In this document: positions 33,055-45,490 of the stretch, one piece after another
Layout: each line of letters opens with the position of its first letter
How positions within the stretch are numbered: position 1 is the first letter of the stretch
From: Astragalus membranaceus
Taxonomy: Eukaryota; Streptophyta; Magnoliopsida; Fabales; Fabaceae
DNA length: 64,000 nucleotides
Reading direction: 5' to 3'
Assembly: GCA_039519185.1 (NCBI GenBank)
Contig: CM076846.1
Location: 127,910,182-127,974,181 of the forward strand
Made by a program: the position numbers and the translations under genes
The notes under the pieces: generated by a model
The model's input: only the letters and a program-made list of their open reading frames with translations
Database searches by the model: none
What the model was told of the DNA's origin: nothing

Positions 33055-33445
33055 ATTATGGTAATAGATTATGTGCCTGAATGTTTTCAGAGCACATAAT
33101 CGATTACTCTCCTATCTTTACTAAAGCGAATAATCGATTGTTTCCTTATTTACAACAATAAATCGATTATCCTAATCATTTTGGAAGCAAATAATCGATT
33201 AGCCCTCATTTGCACATCACACATAATCGATTATGAAGCAAATGGAAGTTTCCATATTTATCAAATAAATCGATTACTCCCTTCTTGTAACTAAGCATAT
33301 AATCGATTACCACCCTTTTAGGAAGGTTGATAATCGATTATACACTTGTTTTTCCTTCACACATAATCGATTATCCACTCAAAAATCAATGAGCCAATAA
33401 TCGATTACATCTCCCAAGTTATTTCCAACATAATCGATTACTCCG
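33055..33445. repeat. ATAATCGATTA box array in solo LTR G
   Basis: About a dozen copies of the palindromic core AATCGATT, mostly as ATAATCGATTA, recur roughly every 30 bp. The spacers are unrelated, so it is the box and its spacing that repeat. Confidence 0.9.
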
Positions 33446-34059
33446 TTTCCTAAAATAGATCAAATCTGATTTCCTATAAATAGGAAGCTCATTTTTCATT
33501 TCGAAAGACAGATCTTCACACGCATTCTTCACGAGATCAGAGAAAAAACCCATTTTTTCTCGAAATCTCTCACATTTTAGAAAAACTCTTCCACGCATTA
33601 TTTTTTGCTCTATTCGTTCCGTTGGTCCGTCAGAGTCGATCTTCTGCAAGAGTTAGTCGGGGTTGGCGTTCTTCAATATCTGTCTTCATCAGAGGTATTT
33701 CAGTCTTTTCATTTGTTAATATTTAGTTATTGTGATCCATGTGATTTAAACTTAGCTATAGCATTTATCCACTCGTTCTTGTATATTATCGTCCATTGTT
33801 GATGACGAACCATATGATTCCCACTTATGCCTAGTGCATCATGTTCTAAGTGGTGAAGATGGTCTCGGGTGATTCAGCTCGCCCCTTTTAAACCCTTTCA
33901 AAAACATTTTTTTAATTAGAACTACGTCGCTTTGATTCCCGTTTGGGATACGTAGGAGCGAGCCACGTTCTCGTCAAGCGCAACAAATAAAAATTCTTTT
34001 CATCCCCCTAAACCAAATCATTTTCATAAAACAAACAAAATCATTTTCAAACCCATTGT

Positions 34060-34330
34060 TGCTAGTAGCTCATCAGAGCCTCTGTTCGTTTAGCTATTAG
34101 TGACAATGTCCTTTTCTCCTAAAAATAATAAACAATGATCCATCATAACCTTTGTTAGTTTGATCATCGTACAAATCAATCTCTTTCGAAAATCATTTTC
34201 AAAAACATAATAAAAACAAGTTGTTATCAATAGTCCATCAGAACCTTTGTTCGTTTGACTAGCGGTACAACTCTTTTTGAACATTTAGCAGTGATTCATC
34301 ATAGCCTCTGCTAGTTTAATCATTTGCTAA
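34060..34330 (+). repeat. Degenerate ~75-90 bp repeats in solo LTR G
   Basis: Four units contain variants of ATCAGAGCCTCTGTTCGTTT followed by a short variable stretch. They are imperfect and show no coding potential. Confidence 0.6.
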
Positions 34331-34836
34331 TGCTCGTCCTATTTCAAAAAACTCACTAAAAAAAGATAAAAAAACAAAAACTTTTCAAAAAGAATCAAGA
34401 ACTACGTAGCTTTGAATTCTCCATCGCACCGGGAGATACGTAGGAGCGGGCCATGTCCCGTCAAGCACCTTTTTCTAAAAACCCTTTTTCCCCCCTTCTC
34501 ACCTAAAATAAAATTTTCATTAAAGATTTCCCATTCATCTCCAAATAAGAAATAAATAGGCAAATCTAGGTATTTTTCAAATCAAACGTTAAAGCCACAC
34601 ATTTAATTAGAGGTTCCCTTTCGGTAGAAAGGACGTGCGCGGTGCTAACACCTTCCTCGCACGTAATCGACCCCCGAACCTATATCTCTAGTTTTCAAAA
34701 GACCATCCGCCTTGTCCAAAAGACCTTTTTTCAATGTTTTGGTCTTAAAATTAAAATATTGGTGGCGGCTCCAAAATTATTCCATGTTGTACATTGAGAA
34801 ACCCAAACCCGGGATTTTTCGGGGTGCAACAGGCAC

Positions 34837-36058
34837 CGTACAGAATGTCAGCATCCGAATTGTCTGAGTTGAAGAAGCAACTTGAGGATCTGCTCGAGAA
34901 GAAGTTTGTGAGACCGAGTGTATCGCCGTGGGGAGCTCCTGTGTTGTTGGTGAAGAAGAAGGATGGCAGTATGAGACTCTGTGTGGACTATCGGCAGTTG
35001 AATAAGGTGACAATTAAGAACAACTATCCGCTTTTGAGGATAGACGATTTGATGGTTCAGTTGGTGGGTGCTCAAGTATTCAGTAAGATTGATTTGAGGT
35101 CGGGTTATCATCAGATCGAGGTGAAGGACGAAGATATCTAGAAGACGGCTTTCAGAACCCGTTATGGTCATTATGAGTATTCGGTGATGCCGTTCGGTGT
35201 TACCAACGCACCTGGAGTATTTATGGAATATATGAATCGTATATGTCATACTTACTTAGATCGGTTTGTGGTGGTGTTCATTGACGACATTCTGATTTAC
35301 TCTAAATCGGAGGAAGAGCATGCCGAGCATCTAGGGTTAGTATTGGAGGTACTGAAGGAAAAGAAGCTGTATGTGAAGTTGTCAAAGTGTGAGTTCTGGT
35401 TGAAGGAAATGAGTTTTCTCGGTCATGTCATTTCTGGTAATGGTATTGCGGTGGATCCGTCGAAAGTAGAAGCAGTGTTGAATTGGGAAGCTCCGAAGTC
35501 GGCTACTTAGATTAGAAGATTTTTGGGATTGGCCGGGTATTATAGAAGATTCATTGAAGGTTTTTCTAAGTTAGCACTTTCGTTAACTCAGTTAACCTGC
35601 AAAGGAAATTCTTTTGTTCGGGATGCCCGTTGTGAAGAAAGTTTCTTGGAATTGAAGAAGAGATTGACAACGTCTCCTGTCTTGACGCTGCCCAATCCGG
35701 AAGGGTTGTTTATGGTGTATTGTGATGCTTCAAAAATGGGTTTAGGTGGTGTGCTCATGCAAGATGGGAAGGTTATTGCGTATGCGTCGAGGCAGTTAAG
35801 AGTTCATGAGAAGAATTATCCTACGCATGACTTAAAACTAGTTGCAGTGGTCTTTGTGCTGAAGGTTTGGAGGCACTATCTCTATGGTTCTAGATTTGAG
35901 GTGTTTCGTGACCATAAGAGCTTGAAATATTTGTTTGACCAGAATGAGTTGAATATGAGGCAGCGACGGTGGTTGGAGTTGTTGAAGGACTATGATTTCG
36001 GTTTGAACTATCACCCAGGCAAAGCTAATGTCGTGGCTGATGCTTTGGCCGGAAGACT
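34837..36058 (+). pseudogene. Reverse transcriptase and RNase H of E
   Basis: It continues the reading broken by G. RT motifs (DYRQLNKVTIKN, DLRSGYHQIEV, FIDDILIYSK) and RNase H motifs (VYCDASKMG, FRDHKSLKYLF, ANVVADAL) are present. Two in-frame TAG codons (35139-35141 in place of CAG, 35508-35510 in place of GAG by comparison with C) and a one-base deletion near 36045 inactivate it. Confidence 0.92.
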
Positions 36059-37275
36059 TTGAATATGTCGGCAATGATGGTTAAGGAGTTAGAACTGATT
36101 GAGGAGTTCAGAGATATGAATCTGGTTTGTGAAGTGACGCCTCAGAGTGTTAAGTTAGGAATGTTGAAGATTGGTAATGATTTTCTGAACAGCATCAGAG
36201 AAGCCCAGAAATCAGATGTTAAGCTGGTAGACTTGATGGTTGAGAGTGATCAATCGAAGAATGAGGATTTTAGATTGGATTCCCAAGGTGTGTTGAGGTT
36301 CCGTGGTAGGATTTGTATTCGTGATGATGCAGACATGAAGAGAGCCATTCTTGAAGAGAGTCACAGAAGTAAGTTAAGTATTCATCCGGGAGCTACAAAG
36401 ATGTATCAAGACCTGGCGCAGTTCGTTTATGCATGTTTGACTTGCCAGAAGTCAAAGGTTGAGCATTAGAAGCCTGCTGGACTGATGCAACCGTTAGAAA
36501 TTCCAGAGTGGAAATGGGATAGCATTTCGATGGACTTTGTGACGGGATTGCCTAATACTGCGAAAGGGTATGATGCAATTTGGGTGATTGTTGACAGGCT
36601 AACAAAATCGTCTCATTTTGTTCCTATCAGCATCACGTATCTGGTGTCGAAGTTGGCGGAGATTTATATCCGGGAGATTGTGAAGCTTCATGGAGTTCCT
36701 ATGAGTATTGTTTCAGATAGAGATCCGAGGTTCACTTCAGATTTCTGGAAGAGTTTGCAAGAGAAGTTGGGATCTAAGTTGAGATTGAGTTCGACATATC
36801 ATCCTCAGACAGATGGTCAGTCAGAGAGGACAATTCAGCCATTAGAAGATTTGTTGAGCGCTTGTGTTTTGGAACAGGGAGGTTCGTGGGATTCCTACTT
36901 TCCACTGATAGAGTTCACGTCTAACAACAGTTACCATTCTAGTATTGGGATGGCACCTTTTGAAGCATTATATGGTCGGAAGTGTAGAACCCCGATGTGT
37001 TGGTATGAGTCTGGAGAGAGTGTGGTTCTTGGACCGGAGATTGTTCGAGAGACAACTGAAAAAGTGAAGTTGATTCGTGAGAAGATGAAGGCTTCGCAGA
37101 GTCGACAGAAGAGTTATCACGACAAGCGGAGGAAAGATTTGGAGTTTCAAGAGGGTGAGCATGTATTTTTGAGAGTCACTCTAGTGACCGGTGTGGGACG
37201 TGCTTTGAAGTCGAAGAAGCTCACCCCTCGTTTTATTGGTCCTTATCAGTTTTCAGAGAGTCGGGAATGTTGCAT
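36059..37275 (+). pseudogene. Integrase of E
   Basis: Integrase residues are recognisable (HRSKLSIHPG, CLTCQK, SMDFVTGLP, VSDRDPRFTS, YHPQTDGQSERTI). About 39 bp coding for the segment between the two zinc-site halves (KKLFWWPG in C) are deleted near 36413. A TAG at 36467-36469 replaces CAG. The GPY/F region loses frame near 37250. Confidence 0.92.
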
Positions 37276-37529
37276 ATAGAGTGCCTTTACCGCCTAACCT
37301 TTCGAATTTGCATGACGTGTTTCATGTGTCGCAACTTCGGTGGAGACGATGCCTGTACGAATCGAAGATCATGAGGTGAAAATTCTAAGAGGCAAGGAGA
37401 TTGCGTTGGTGAAAGTAGTCTGGCTAGGAGCTGCTGAAGAGAGCATGACGTGGGAGCTAGAGAGCAAGACGCGGGAGTCCTATCCCGAGCTGTTTGAATC
37501 AGGTAAATTTCCAGGACGAAATATTCTAA
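37276..37529 (+). pseudogene. Chromodomain remnant of E
   Basis: After the frameshift, NLSNLHDVFHVSQLR is followed by a deletion that joins directly to the start of the chromodomain (VETMPVRIEDHEVKILRG). The chromodomain ends ESYPELFES. A final base change near 37508 disturbs the end of the frame compared with C. Confidence 0.85.
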
Positions 37530-37541
37530 GTGGGGGAGAGT

Positions 37542-40210
37542 TGTAACGCCCAAATAATTTAATTATTTATTTAATTAAATTATTTAGGTATTTTATTAGT
37601 ATAGTCATATTAAAATAATTATATGACGTTTTATTTAAATCAAGGAGTGGTGTTTAGTAATTAAGCTGAGTAGTAGACGGGGGCCCGTGATCCAAGAGCC
37701 CAATGTCATAGGCGCATAGGTGAAGGCACTAGCTAGGGTTTGGAATCATTTTGCGCATTCTTGGAGAAAAGAAAAAGAAAGAGAGACTTGCGAAGAGGGG
37801 AGAGAGGGAAACGGCGCACCAAGGAGAAAGAAGAGAGGAGCTTTGTTGCGGTGGTTCTTTGAAGTCTTCGTGCAAGGGGATCTCGGATTCGGCAAACCTA
37901 AGGTAAGGGTGGGTTCTATCTTTATAATAGGGTGTATGATGGGGGTTATGTGGGAAATAGACTCTATGTTGTCCCTTTGATCTTGTTGGTGTTGATTTGG
38001 TGATATTCGCGTGTATCCATGATGTTGGTAATTGGTGTTTAATGATGGATGTGTTCGTGACAAAAAAAAATTATGTAGGCTAGGCTGAATGTGGCGCCCT
38101 AGGCGCCCAGCCACTGATTCCCTGTTTTGTTGTTGCTGAATGTGGCGCCTTAGGCGCCCAGTCATGGTGTTCTGTTGTGTTGTTGCAGGAAGGGGCGCCT
38201 TAGGCGCCTAGTGTTGCTGTCTTGGTTGCTGGAAGTGGCGCCCTAGGCGCCCAGTGTTGTGTTGTGTGTTTCTGTGCTGCTGTGAAGGGCGCCCTAGGCG
38301 CCCAGTATTTTCTGTGCTTGTTGCTGATTTAGGCGCCCTGCTCCTGGGCGCCAGTTTCTGTGATGTTGTTGCTGATTTAGGCGCCCTGCTCCTGGGCGCC
38401 AGTTTCTGTGTTGCCGGCCTGCTGGGCGCCTTGCTCCTGGGCGCCATTTTCTGTGTTGTTGTGCTAGGCGCCTTGCTCCTGGGCGCCAAGTCTCTTGTTG
38501 CTGATGTTGTGCTAGGCGCCCTGCTCCTGGGCGCCAAGTCTGTTGTTGCTACTGTTTCACTAGGCGCCCTGTCGCTGGGCGCCAGTTCATGTTGTGCTGA
38601 TGTCTCTCTTGGCGCCCTATTGCTGGGCGCCTGTTTCTGGTTGTTGTTGCTGCCTGCTAGGCGCCCTGTTGCTGGGCGCCAGTTTCTGCTGGATGATGTT
38701 GCCTGTTGGCGCCCTGTTGCTGGGCGCCAGTTCCTGCCATGCCTAACAAATGTTGTTGTTTTTCTAAAAATAACGATGATGTCACATAAAGACAAATGTT
38801 GTTGTTTTTCTAAAATTAATGTTGCTGTCACAGTAAACAAATGTTGCTGTTTTTCTAAAATTAATGTTGCTGTCACAGTAGGACAAATGTTGCTGTTTTT
38901 CTAAGAATAATGTTGCTGTCACAGTAAGATAAATGTTGCGGTTTTTCTAAAATTAATGTTGCTGTCACAGTAAACAAATGTTGCTGTTTTTCTAAAATTA
39001 ATGTTGCTTTCACAGTAGGACAAATTTTGCTGTTTTTCTAAAATTAATGTTGCTGTCACAGTAGGACAAATGTAGCTGTTTTTCCAAAATGATGTTGCTG
39101 TCACAGTAGGACAAATGTTGCTGTTTTTCCAAAAATGATGTTGCTGTCACAGTAAGACAAATGTTGTTGTTTTTCTAAAATTAATGTTGCTGTCACAGTG
39201 GGACAAATGTTGCTGTTTTTCTAAAATGATGTTGCTGTCACAGTAGGACAAATGTTGCTGTTTTTCTAAAAACGAAGTTTCTGTCACTGTAAAAGTATTG
39301 TTACTGTTTGCTGTAAATTGGTGTCTTTGGTGTCGGTGGTTGTTGATTAAAGTTGTTAGGCTGTCCTATAGGTGTTGGTGTTATTGGTGATAATGTAACA
39401 GGTGATGTGCCTATTTTATTGGCTACGGTGATAGGTGATGGGTCTATGACCACTTGTTGATATTGGTGATGTTGTGTCAATTAAATGTCTATTGTTGTTG
39501 ATTGTCTCTGGTGCATTGTTCATGGTGTCGCATATATTGCATATGCATTATTTTGGTGATGAAGGCTTCGGCCTTGGAGCTATAGGTGATGATGGTGATG
39601 CTCATACAGGTGATGATGCCCTTATTGGCCATTTTATTGGTGATGATTGGTACCACATGCATATACCCGTTGGTGTGGGTTGCATCTCATATACTTATTC
39701 ATGAATGTTGGTGATAATTCTTGGTGATTTGTAATTTGATGTTGTTGTGAAGCGGTAGATATAGTTGTCGTAACCATAACATATTGTCTATCATATATGC
39801 TATTATAATGTTAGATATCTCACCCCTTATGTTTGAATGTTACCCCTATGTTGGTAACGTGCAGGTGATTGCGAGTGAAGGCATGTCTACCTTCGCTAGT
39901 TGAGTCGGTGTCGTCGCTCTGATACGTAGCACTCGGGGGGATGAACGCTAGTTTTATTAGTTGTCTTTATTATGTAATTTCTGAAGTTTTATGGTGATGT
40001 TATAATTATTGAATTGAACCTTGATTTTTATTCCGCTGCGTGGTGATGTTATGACGTGCTATGTGTCGCACTATTTTAATGGTGAAATTTTATTATTGTC
40101 GTGTGATGTTTAACGGTGAAAATGTGGCATCCCTTGTGGGTGTATTGAAGAACGTTTTTGAAAACTCTGATTTTTGTCAAAAATTTTCCGGGTAGAAAAG
40201 GGGTGTTACA
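37542..40210 (+). repeat. 3' LTR of element E
   Basis: It follows the polypurine tract AGTGGGGGAGAGT and matches the 5' LTR with scattered substitutions and fewer minisatellite units. The predicted donor (37903) is GTAAGG here against GTATGG in the 5' copy. Confidence 0.95.
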
Positions 40211-41380
40211 TAAAGAGCTTATAATCAAAACATGTTTACGTATTGATATATGTTGTTATGAACTTATGTTACCTATTTGATGCTATATAAAGAAAAGGGT
40301 GAAACATTTGGTACGCCTCTCGCCCAAAATTCTTGGTCTAAGATGAAAACAGGTAAAAAAACTAATTTTTTTGTAAGTGTGTCTGTTTAACTTTATTTCT
40401 TAATATGGCTAATAATTGATTTAATTTTGTTTCTCCATTACAAAGCTGAATGGTGGGAGGCCTATGGTTTATGTACTCCTAAACTTCAACGTGTAGCTAT
40501 GAAAGTTGTCAGTCAAACAACTTCTGCCACAAATTGTGAGAGGAATTGGAGTACATTTAGTTATATCCGCACAAAAGTAAGGAATAGACTCAAGTATAAA
40601 AAGTTGCAAAAGCTTGTCTTCGTACACTACAACATGAAGTTGAAAATGAGGTATCAAAAGAGAAATAGTCAAGAAGAAATTGAAGAAAGTTTTAATCCTA
40701 TTAATCTTGACTACATATTTCAAGAAGATGATCCATTATCTCCATGGATGGAAGAGAGAGAAGATCCATTATTGGATGGAGTACAAAATTCTGAATGGTT
40801 GCCTATAGTGGATACAGATGATGAAGAGGTTATAGTTCTTGATGATAATGATGGAAATAGTGGCGGTTTAAGTCCACCAAGTGATAATAGTGGTGATGGG
40901 GGAGGTAATGAAGAAGCCGGAGAAGGTGATGGTGATGGTGAGGGTAGAGGGTATGAAGAAGAAGTTGATGAGCAAACTCAAAATGATCCATATGGGGAAT
41001 CAGCAAATAATAGACGTTATAGGAGCTTGACTGACATGGCTCCTTCTGATAGTTCACTACCTAGTGGAAGAAGAGAAAGCTCAAAGTCTAGAAAAAAAGG
41101 AAAAAGAAAACAAAAGGTTTCACTTGAAGATTCTTCCTCTTCTAGTATTGCACAAACTTTTGGTGACTTTGGGATTGGTGATTCTTCTCAAAGCAGTCAA
41201 ATATCTTATCCACCTGTTTATCAGTATCCTTCTTTCAACCCATATAACCAATATGCAAGTGATGAAGCTTCATCATACTCCCAACAATCAATGACTTATG
41301 AAGATCCTTATCATCAACAATCAAGTTATGAAGTTTATGGTTATATCTTTGGGCAAGGAGCTACACAAGATGATAGTTAA
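40211..41380 (+). pseudogene. hAT transposase, C-terminal part with dimerisation domain
   Basis: After the TAAAG duplication an exon near 40285-40352 encodes YKEKGETFGTPLAQ. It ends AAACAG|GTAAAA; an intron runs 40353-40445; the last exon starts at 40446 (AEWWEAYG). It contains the hAT dimerisation region with NCERNWSTFSYI, whose Glu corresponds to the third catalytic residue of hAT transposases. A long acidic and Gly/Ser/Tyr-rich tail follows to the stop at 41378-41380. This part is undamaged but separated from the rest by E. Confidence 0.88.
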
Positions 41381-41713
41381 AGTGAAAGTAGAGGTTATGA
41401 TCCTCCGCATCATTCCACCATGTGGTTGCACGTATCATTAAAACCATTTGTGACTTGGTTTGTATTATGTATTATATATTATATACTATGGAGTTCTTAC
41501 TTCTTTATGCCATGCTTATATTTGCTTAATAATAGAATTTAAAAAGTTTATTATTTACATCATGTTAGTTTCGCAACAATTAATGATCTAATGTCTTAAA
41601 AATGAATGAAAGTTTATAAAATAACTATACATAAAAGATATATAAAGAATTACATTTATTATAGGATTTTTTGAAATTTTTTGTGTGAATATAAAATTAT
41701 TTCACGCCGCATC
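41381..41713 (+). other. 3' non-coding region of the hAT
   Basis: AT-rich sequence between the transposase stop and element F. It ends with GCATC (41709-41713), the left target duplication of F. I see no further feature; it continues at 48764. Confidence 0.7.
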
Positions 41714-42975
41714 TATTGGATTTAATTTCAAAAATCTAATACTGATTAACCTAACAGCTATATCAGTTATATTAGCTGTTATTACAAGTTGAAAGTAGTT
41801 AAAGTTGTTACAAACTTAACAACTGTAACTAACTTAGAAGTTTGTTAAACTACATAACAAACTTTCAGTCTATTCCTGTATATAAATAGAGGACCTTCAG
41901 TCCATTGTAAATACAGAGTTTATGCAATAAAATATTACTAAGCATTTACAGTTTTATACCCTATAGTCTCTGTTTCCTTTCCGTCTGTGTAGCTATCATT
42001 CTTGTTCATCTTCTAAAGTTGTGCGCGAGCCAGGAACTTCAGCAAGTGGCTGATATCAAAACCTCACAAACAGAGAAAGAACAAACAGTGTGTTAGTATA
42101 GTTCTTTCAGTGACTGAGAACCAAACACATAAGTGAAAATCAGAGAGAGAGGGTGAGGTGGTTTACCTGTTTCTTAAGGAAGAAACAAATCTGGAATCTG
42201 TGTATGTTCTTCAAGGCGTGAAGAACCATTTCCATCAAGCTCAGTTCATACAAACAGCAACAAACAAGTGTCAAAGGGTTTCTGTGTGAAACAGAAACTA
42301 AACAACAATCAAAGGTAAAGATCAAGTGTGATTTTACCTGCTGAAGCTTCTCAGAAGCAGATCCTTCAAGATCTGTACCTGTAAAGCACAAATACGTAGT
42401 TAGGGTTTTGTCAAAACAAAACAGAAAAGAAAGAAAGATCAGATCAGTGTTTACCTTCTGAAACTGTTAAAGAAAACTTGTCATCAAGCGTCGTGTACCA
42501 GTAACAAAAGGAGCATCACTGAAGCCTCAACAAACCACTATCCTCAGATCAGTGATGACTCAGGTGTTAACCTAAGTGGTTTCTTCGCATCATCGTCATC
42601 AAGGATCATCATCGGAGGAGAGGGACGAGCGTTTCAGCACATCATCGCTGCCGGAGCAGCAAGAGCACTGAAACAGCAGGCAAGGGTCTGAGAGAGAAGA
42701 AGAAAGAGGCCAAGAACCGAAGCAAGAAGAAGAAGAAACAGTTTCTTGGTTTCTGATAGAAACCCGAAATCAAGCATTTTATTCACCGAGTCAGAGCGCA
42801 ACCCGCGTGTTGCTACAGCAACCGGGTCCTGGGTGCCGCATGGACTCTAGCTGACCCAGTAGCAATACATGTGGATTAAGCAATTGGGCCTACACCTGAT
42901 AGTGTTGTTTGCACCCCTGTGTTCTATTATACAACCTGCAAGCAATACAACATCAATTAGTTCAAAAATTCAACA
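41714..42975 (+). repeat. 5' LTR of element F
   Basis: It contains a clear TATA box (TATATAAATA, 41879-41888). No leader intron pattern, GC-rich palindrome cluster or tandem array like those of the gypsy elements is present. It ends at CAACA before the primer site. Confidence 0.95.
41879..41888 (+). promoter_or_regulatory. TATA box in the LTR of F
   Basis: TATATAAATA lies about 165 bp into the LTR and is preserved in the 3' copy at about 47662-47670. It is the likely core promoter of F. Confidence 0.75.
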
Positions 42976-42989
42976 TGGTATCTTAGAGC
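42976..42989 (+). promoter_or_regulatory. Variant primer binding site of F
   Basis: TGGTATCTTAGAGC is the initiator tRNA-Met site with a change in the middle (TT ahead of AGAGC), directly after the LTR. It may pair with a bulge or have arisen after insertion. Confidence 0.7.
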
Positions 42990-43163
42990 AAGACGATTCA
43001 GGGACATTTACTAAACTCAAATCCAGTCTTTAATCTTCTTTCATTATCTTTACATGTTTCTGTTGCCTACACAATAAGTGACTGTGTAGGTGTGTGTTAT
43101 TTGACAAGTTTTAAGTGTTTTGAAACAGGTGATAGAAAGTGTTAATCAAAGTTTCAAACCAGC

Positions 43164-44375
43164 ATGTCAAATGCAAGTCTGTCCACCCAGATTCCCAAGC
43201 TAAATGGGAAAAACTGGGATAGATGGTATTTGCAAATGGAAGCCATCTTTGGCTTCCATGATGTTCTAGATATTGTTCAAGAAGGGGTTCCTGAGCTACC
43301 TGAGGAACCAACTCCTGCACAAACAGCTCAACACAAGGAGAATACAAAAAAGGACTGGAAAGCCCTATATCTCATACACCAGGGGTGTGATGAGAGCAAC
43401 TTTGACAGAATTAGAGGCATAAAAGTCTCTAAAACTGCATGGGATCTCTTTGACAAGTATTACAATAGGGTTGCCCCAGTCAAGGAGGAAAAACTGCAAT
43501 CCTTAAGAAAGCAGTATGAGAACCTAAACATGCAGGAAAATGAAAGCATCACTGACTTCTTTGGGAAACTAAAGAAGATTACAAATGCAATGAGTCTCAA
43601 TGGAGAGACTCTATCTGAATTAACTGTTTGTAAAAAGGTTCTTAGATCACTAACAAGGAAGTTTGGCTTTATTGTAAACAGTATAGAGGACACTATCAAG
43701 CCAGCAGATATGAAGATTGAAGATCTTCAATGCATGCTGGAAGCAAAAGAAATCAGACTGAGTTTTTTGCTGGGTGAATCTGAGGAAGACCAAGCTTTGT
43801 TTGCAGGCAAAGGCAAGGGCAAGAAAGGCAACACCCAACCAGCCAAAGATTGGTCCAAAGGTAAGGGAGGAAAACCCAAAGGTAAGGGGAATTCCTCCAA
43901 GAAAAACATTGACTCAAGTAAGAAAAAGGACAAGTCCAAGGTACAATGCTATAGGTGTGATAACTATGGGCATTATGCCACTGAATGTCCTACTAGGAAA
44001 AATGGCAAACCTAAAGAGTCTGAGGAGGAGGCCAATGTGGCCAAGGAAGACTCAGATACTGAATGCACTCCTGTGGCATTCAGTATGATTTCTGACTTAG
44101 AAAATGAGACAGAAACTGAAAACAATAAGAATGATTTAGAACTAAAAGCTGAAACTAGTGTATCTAGTATTAATCTAAGTATGAACTCAGATTATGTTGT
44201 TTTAGTAGTTACTACAGGAAATGGTAATACTATAACTGAATTATGGTACCTAGACTCTGCATGTTCTAATCACTTAACAGGTAACAAAGAATGGTGGACT
44301 TCAATCCAAACAAGAAGACCACCATTAAATGTGCAAGTAACAGATCTATTGAAGCATCAGGTATGGGTAATGTAA
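43164..44375 (+). pseudogene. Copia Gag and start of protease (F)
   Basis: The 403-residue frame starts with a copia-type Gag (KLNGKNWDRWYLQMEAIF). A Lys/Gly-rich basic segment (about 214-260) precedes one CCHC knuckle at C262/C265/H270/C275. The protease active site is D364-S-A in WYLDSACSNHLTG, an accepted copia variant. Near 44290 the frame shifts, so the remaining sequence is read in the wrong frame to 44375. Gag and its zinc finger could still be made. Confidence 0.9.
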
Positions 44376-45403
44376 TGTTCACAAAGGATGATGGACAGGT
44401 AGTGATTATCCATGATGTATATTATGTTCCTGGCATAAGCTGCAACTTAATCAGTCTAGGACAATTGGTAGAAAAAGGTTTTTCAATAATCATGAAGGAT
44501 TTAAAACTGACTGTTTTTGATACCAAAGATAAACCAGTTTTGACAAGTCCTTTAGCCAAAAACAGAACCTTCAGGACTAGTATTAGCACTTCAACAGCTG
44601 AGTGCTTTAGTGAGACAACTAGTACTGAAAGTGAGCTTTGGCATAGAAGACTTGGACACTTAAACTTTGGCAGTTTGACCAAACTGAGTGTTAAAGGTTT
44701 AGTTAAAGGGCTACCTAAGATTGAGGCACCTAATGGTGTATGTACCACATGCTTAATGGGTAAACATCCTAGAAACAAATTCCAGGCAGAACTAGCTAAT
44801 AGATCTAAAGACCTATTGCATGTTGTTTACTCAGACATATGTGGTCCTTTTGATGTTTTATCTCTTAGTAACAATAAGTATTTTCTGACCTTTGTAGATG
44901 AGTTTTCTAGAAGACTGTGGCTGTATCTAATCAGAACAAAAGGAGAAGCTCTGGTGATATTCAAGCAGTTCCTAGAAATGGTTGAAAGGCAAAGTGGCAG
45001 AAAATTGAATATCCTAAGAACAGATGGTGGTGGTGAGTATACTTCAAAGGAGTTTGAAGAATACTGCACCAGCAAAGGAATTGTTCATGAAGTTACCTCC
45101 CCATACACTCCACAACACAATGGAGTGGCTGAAAGGAGAAACAGAAGCTTACTTGACATGGCTAGGTCCATGGTCAAGTACAAAGGATTACCAAAGAAGT
45201 TTTGGGGTGAAGCAGTCAACACTGCTGCTTACATCCTAAACAGTTGCCCTACTAAAAGGATAGAAGGGAAAGTTCCAGAAGAAGTTTGGATAGGTGACAA
45301 GCCAAGTGTGGCACACCTAAGGATTTTGGTTCACTATGCTATGGTCATGTTCCAGATCAAAAAAGAAAGAAACTGGAAGACAAGAGCAAACCTCTTATTC
45401 TAA
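44291..45403 (+). pseudogene. Copia protease end and integrase (F)
   Basis: The second frame holds the rest of the protease, the GAG-pre-integrase zinc site (WHRRLGHLNFGSL then CTTCLMGK) and the integrase core: Asp in YSDICGPF, Asp in RTDGGGEY, Glu in HNGVAERRN. It loses frame near 45330. The correct continuation, in another frame, runs on to a stop inside NNKV-ISRD at about 45461. Confidence 0.92.
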
Positions 45404-45490
45404 TTGGGAATCATCCTACAGGGGCCTACAGGTTGTTTAACCCTATAAACAACAAGGTATAAATCTCTAGGGATGTTATTATCTTAGAAA

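Larger units (their letters stand above)
32732..34831 (+). mobile_element. Solo LTR G (Ogre/Tat-like) inside E
   Basis: The 2,100-bp sequence starts TGTCATACCCC and ends CGGGGTGCAACA, with the duplication GGCAC at 32727-32731 and 34832-34836. No interior or second LTR is present, so it is a solo LTR left by recombination. Features include an ATAATCGATTA array, two ACGTAGGAGCG boxes (about 33950 and 34439) and GGTGGCGGCTCCAAA near the end, which I recognise from Ogre/Tat LTRs. The lineage call is from memory of those motifs. Short frames at 33419-33802 have no domains. Confidence 0.88.
28298..40210 (+). mobile_element. Element E: decayed Ty3/gypsy chromovirus inside the hAT
   Basis: The element has 2,744-bp and 2,669-bp LTRs, the duplication TAAAG (28293-28297 and 40211-40215), a tRNA-Met primer site and a polypurine tract. 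Its proteins are close to those of C throughout. Gag-pol is broken by frameshifts (about 32200, 36045, 37250), stops (35139, 35508, 36467), small deletions and the solo LTR G. LTR lengths differ mainly through repeat copy number. E is clearly older than C and younger than the hAT. Confidence 0.95.

Noticed and set aside
40830..41057. His/Tyr/Leu-rich minus-strand frame
   Set aside because: Complement of the acidic, GAT/GGT-rich tail of the hAT transposase.
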